From Streptomyces spongiicola (GTDB taxonomy: Bacteria > Actinomycetota > Actinomycetes > Streptomycetales > Streptomycetaceae): a DNA stretch of 64,000 bases. The position numbers and the translations under genes were made by a program. The notes below the pieces were generated by a model, which was not told where the DNA came from, ran no database searches, and was given only the letters and a program-made list of their open reading frames with translations. This document shows, piece after piece, positions 60,780-64,000 of this stretch. Every line of letters starts with the position of its first letter. The first letter of the stretch is position 1. The stretch is taken from contig NZ_CP029254.1 of the NCBI RefSeq assembly GCF_003122365.1, forward strand, positions 2,367,001 to 2,431,000, read 5' to 3'.

Positions 60780-61268
60780 GTGAGCCTGTTCGAGATCCCG
60801 CTGCGCACTCTGGCGGGTGAGCCCACCACGCTCGCCGAGTACTCCGGGCGGGCCGTACTCGTGGTGAACGTGGCGTCCCGCTGCGGTCTCACACCCCAGT
60901 ACGAGGGGCTGGAGCGACTGCAGAAGACGTACGCGGACCGGGGTTTCACGGTGCTCGGGGTGCCCTGCAACCAGTTCCTGGGACAGGAGCCGGGCAGCGC
61001 CGAGGAGATCGCCGCGTTCTGCTCGGCCACCTACGGGGTCACGTTCCCGCTGCTGGAGAAGTCGGACGTGAACGGCGGGCAGCGGCATCCGCTCTACGCC
61101 GAGTTGACCCGCTTCCCGGATGCCGACGGGGAGGCCGGTGACGTGCAGTGGAACTTCGAGAAGTTCCTCGTCTCCCCGCGGGGCGAGGTGGTCGCCCGCT
61201 TCCGGCCGCGGACGGAGCCCGAGGCGGCGGAGGTCGTCGCGGCGATCGAGGCGCAGCTCGCGGTGTGA
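60780..61268 (+). CDS. Glutathione peroxidase family thiol peroxidase
   Basis: A 162-residue peroxidase. The active site Cys35 lies in VNVASRCGLTPQYEGL, and the other tetrad residues are in NQFLGQEPG (Gln) and VQWNFEKFLV (Trp, Asn). Streptomyces lacks glutathione, so mycothiol or thioredoxin is the likely reductant. AGGAG is 7 nt upstream of the GTG start. It is divergent from the Trypco1 operon with 117 bp between starts. Confidence 0.93.
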   Translation: MSLFEIPLRTLAGEPTTLAEYSGRAVLVVNVASRCGLTPQYEGLERLQKTYADRGFTVLGVPCNQFLGQEPGSAEEIAAFCSATYGVTFPLLEKSDVNGGQRHPLYAELTRFPDADGEAGDVQWNFEKFLVSPRGEVVARFRPRTEPEAAEVVAAIEAQLAV

Positions 61269-61283
61269 CCGGCCGGTGACACC

Positions 61284-61424
61284 GCCGGGCGCCGACCCGG
61301 ACGCACCCGGCGGGGCGCCGACCCGGACGAGCGGGTGGCGCCCCGCCGCGTGCGGGAGCCCGCTCGGGACCAGAGCGTCCGCAGCCCCTCGGCCGAGCCC
61401 GCCCCGCCGCGTGCGGGAGCCCGC
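61284..61424. repeat. 24-bp and 17-bp direct repeats between convergent genes
   Basis: GCCCCGCCGCGTGCGGGAGC plus CCGC occurs at 61340-61363 and 61401-61424. GGGCGCCGACCCGGACG occurs twice near 61288 and 61314. They fill the space between the gpx stop and the acyl-CoA dehydrogenase stop and may form terminator stems. Confidence 0.75.
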
Positions 61425-61427
61425 GCG

Positions 61428-62654
<1,227 letters not shown>

Positions 62655-62682
62655 GTCCCCTCCTGATGTGCACAACACGCAT

Positions 62683-62711
62683 GTTACCAACGGTAACCAC
62701 AGTCTGTTACC
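62683..62711. promoter_or_regulatory. TetR operator GTTACC-AAC-GGTAAC plus extra half-site
   Basis: GTTACC (62683-62688) and GGTAAC (62692-62697) are perfect inverted arms with a 3-nt centre; a further GTTACC lies at 62706-62711. The site is 29 bp upstream of the acyl-CoA dehydrogenase start and 104 bp from the divergent TetR start. Confidence 0.75.
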
Positions 62712-62814
62712 GGCGCGTAGAAGCTGTCAACCGCCAACGGCTCGATCGGCAGCCCAGCCCCGCGGAGTGTTACGTTGCGCAGGCCTCAGGATTCAGCACG
62801 GGCGGGGAGAGACC

Positions 62815-63483
62815 ATGGAGACCACCACCACTCAACAGGGTGACCAGCAGCGTTCGGCCGAGCAGCAGCGTTCGGCCGGCCTGCGTCGGCGCGAGCTGCT
62901 CGAGGCCGCCGACCGCGTGGTACTCCGGGACGGCCCGCAGGCCTCCATGAACGCGATCGCGGCCGAGGCGGGCATCACCAAGCCCATCCTCTACCGGCAC
63001 TTCGGCGACAAGAGCGGGCTCTACCGGGCACTCGCCAAGCGTCACACCGACGGACTGCTGGCCGCGCTGCGCACGGCGATCGACGCCAGCTCCGACCGGC
63101 GGGAGCGCGTGGAGCACACCCTCGACACCTACCTCGCCGCGATCGAGGCCAGACCGCAGGTCTACCGCTTCCTGATGCACCCCGCCGAGGAGCCCCACCA
63201 GTCCGAGCAGGGCTTCGACGTCGGCAGGCACACGGCGCCGCTGCTGCGCAGACTGGGCGAGGAGCTGGGCGCGGTGATAGCCGAACGCGTCGACCTCGGC
63301 CCCGCCGGGGACGAGCTGGCCAGGATCTGGGCGCACGGCATCGTCGGCATGATGCACGGCGCCGGCGACTGGTGGCTCGGCGAACGTCCCTGCTCGCGGG
63401 AGCAGTTGGTGCGCAGTCTCGCGGACCTGCTCTGGGGCGGCCTCTCCGTCGCCGAGGACCGCCCGGGCAGCCCGGGCTTCTGA
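62815..63483 (+). CDS. TetR-family regulator, probable fatty-acid-metabolism repressor
   Basis: A 222-residue regulator. Helix-turn-helix: RRELLEAADRVVLRDGPQAS, then MNAIAAEAGITKPILYRHFG. The ligand domain ends with GDWWLGERPCSREQLVRSLA and LLWGGLSVAE. Divergence from an acyl-CoA dehydrogenase with a GTTACC dyad suggests acyl-CoA-responsive repression. ATG 62815 follows GGCGGGGAGAGACC. Its 3' end (from about 63451) is duplicated downstream in non-coding DNA. Confidence 0.88.
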   Translation: METTTTQQGDQQRSAEQQRSAGLRRRELLEAADRVVLRDGPQASMNAIAAEAGITKPILYRHFGDKSGLYRALAKRHTDGLLAALRTAIDASSDRRERVEHTLDTYLAAIEARPQVYRFLMHPAEEPHQSEQGFDVGRHTAPLLRRLGEELGAVIAERVDLGPAGDELARIWAHGIVGMMHGAGDWWLGERPCSREQLVRSLADLLWGGLSVAEDRPGSPGF

Positions 63484-64000
63484 CGCCGCCGGCACCCGCG
63501 GCACCGAGGGCACCCGCGACCGCACCCGCACCCGCACCCGCACGGGCAACACAGCGTCTTGGTGGCGGTCCACTGGCCGTACGGGCCCGCACCCGCGACC
63601 GCACGGGCAACACCGGCACGGGCAACACCGCCACGGGCCCGGGAACCGCCCCCGCCCCCGCCGGGGAAGGCCGTGCACGGCCGAGGACCGACCGGGCAGC
63701 CCGGGCTTCTGACGCCGCCGGCACCCGCGGCACCGAGGGCACCCGCGACCGCACCCGTACCCGCACGGGCAACACACCCCGAGGTTGCCCAGAAGATCGC
63801 GGGTACGACCCGCGACCGCACCCGCACCCGCACCCGCACGGGCAACACTCCGCGAAGTTCTCGGGTGCCTTCGCGCCCTCGCCCGCACCCGCGACCGCAC
63901 GGGCAACACCGCCACGGGCCCGGGAACCGCCCCCGCCGCCGAGGACGGCCGTGCACGGCCGAGGACCGCCCGGTGCCCCGGGTGCCGCGCACCGGCGGCG
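63484..64000. repeat. Repeat-rich non-coding tail with duplicated TetR 3' end
   Basis: The segment from GCCGAGGACCG in the TetR 3' end through its stop (63451-63535) reappears at 63680-63772, offset 229 bp, with a shorter third match from 63958. A second block beginning GGGCAACACCGCCACGGGCC occurs at 63620 and 63901, offset about 281 bp. Between them lie (CGCACC)n microsatellites and four copies of CACCCGCACGGGCAACAC-like sequence. No credible gene is visible. Confidence 0.85.

Overview
The window is high-GC (about 73% by eye) actinobacterial chromosome, almost certainly Streptomyces. Evidence: strong third-position G/C bias, frequent GTG/TTG starts, ATGA/GTGA/TGATG gene overlaps, and typical Streptomyces families (DUF6421, DUF397 with an XRE/DUF5753 regulator, DUF6247, SAV_2336-type proteins, DUF3516 helicase). 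I saw no rRNA, tRNA, CRISPR array, transposase or integrase.

Layout. 1-17241 is mostly housekeeping or stress metabolism: a partial DUF6421 gene, a glycerophosphodiester phosphodiesterase, a GNAT, a VOC protein, an M56 protease, a PAP2 phosphatase, a HAD hydrolase, a TetR regulator with a perfect operator-like palindrome, a secreted LVIVD protein divergent from a DUF305 lipoprotein, an FprA-type reductase, an ArsR regulator, the ohr/ohrR peroxide pair with its operator, an Old Yellow Enzyme, a BNR-repeat protein, uracil-DNA glycosylase, a BadF/NAGK-type kinase and a sirohydrochlorin-chelatase-like protein lacking the usual histidines. 17881-22792 holds a bacterial nitric oxide synthase, a FUSC-family membrane protein with an unusual leader, a low-affinity iron permease-like protein and an Lrp/AsnC regulator with its own inverted repeat.

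23217-36419 is the most interesting part and looks like an undescribed biosynthetic gene cluster. The minus-strand operon encodes acylating acetaldehyde dehydrogenase, 4-hydroxy-2-oxovalerate aldolase, a JmjC/cupin Fe(II)/2-oxoglutarate oxygenase, an alpha-oxoamine synthase, a CitE/HpcH aldolase, an ornithine-cyclodeaminase-like reductase, an ATP-grasp ligase, a MaoC dehydratase and an aminopeptidase P. The divergent plus-strand arm encodes an MFS exporter and a second ATP-grasp ligase. Both ligases have the ATP-grasp elements in permuted order. Aldolase, dehydratase, PLP Claisen enzyme and ATP-grasp ligase is the logic known from ketomemicin-type carbonylmethylene pseudopeptides, but the gene set and ligase architecture differ. 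I infer a ketomethylene pseudopeptide or amino-ketone product.

36629-45129 looks like a defence or conflict island: an XRE/DUF5753-DUF397 pair, a DUF6247 gene with a frameshifted partner, a DrmD-like SNF2 helicase divergent from a second SNF2 helicase, and a UvrD-type helicase remnant. 45257-53709 returns to ordinary genes: YjbQ, a flavin monooxygenase-like protein, an ABC exporter with divergent MarR and shared operator, a YdjM-type membrane protein and a Ski2-like helicase.

53774-60662 is a tight four-gene operon (Trypco1, trypsin-VMAP, MoxR AAA ATPase, and a giant SAV_2336 protein fused to a pseudokinase and a ParA/MinD-like domain). It matches predicted trypsin-MoxR-SAV type NTP-dependent conflict systems. 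The window ends with a glutathione peroxidase, an acyl-CoA dehydrogenase divergent from a TetR regulator with a shared operator, and a repeat-rich tail that duplicates the 3' end of that TetR gene.
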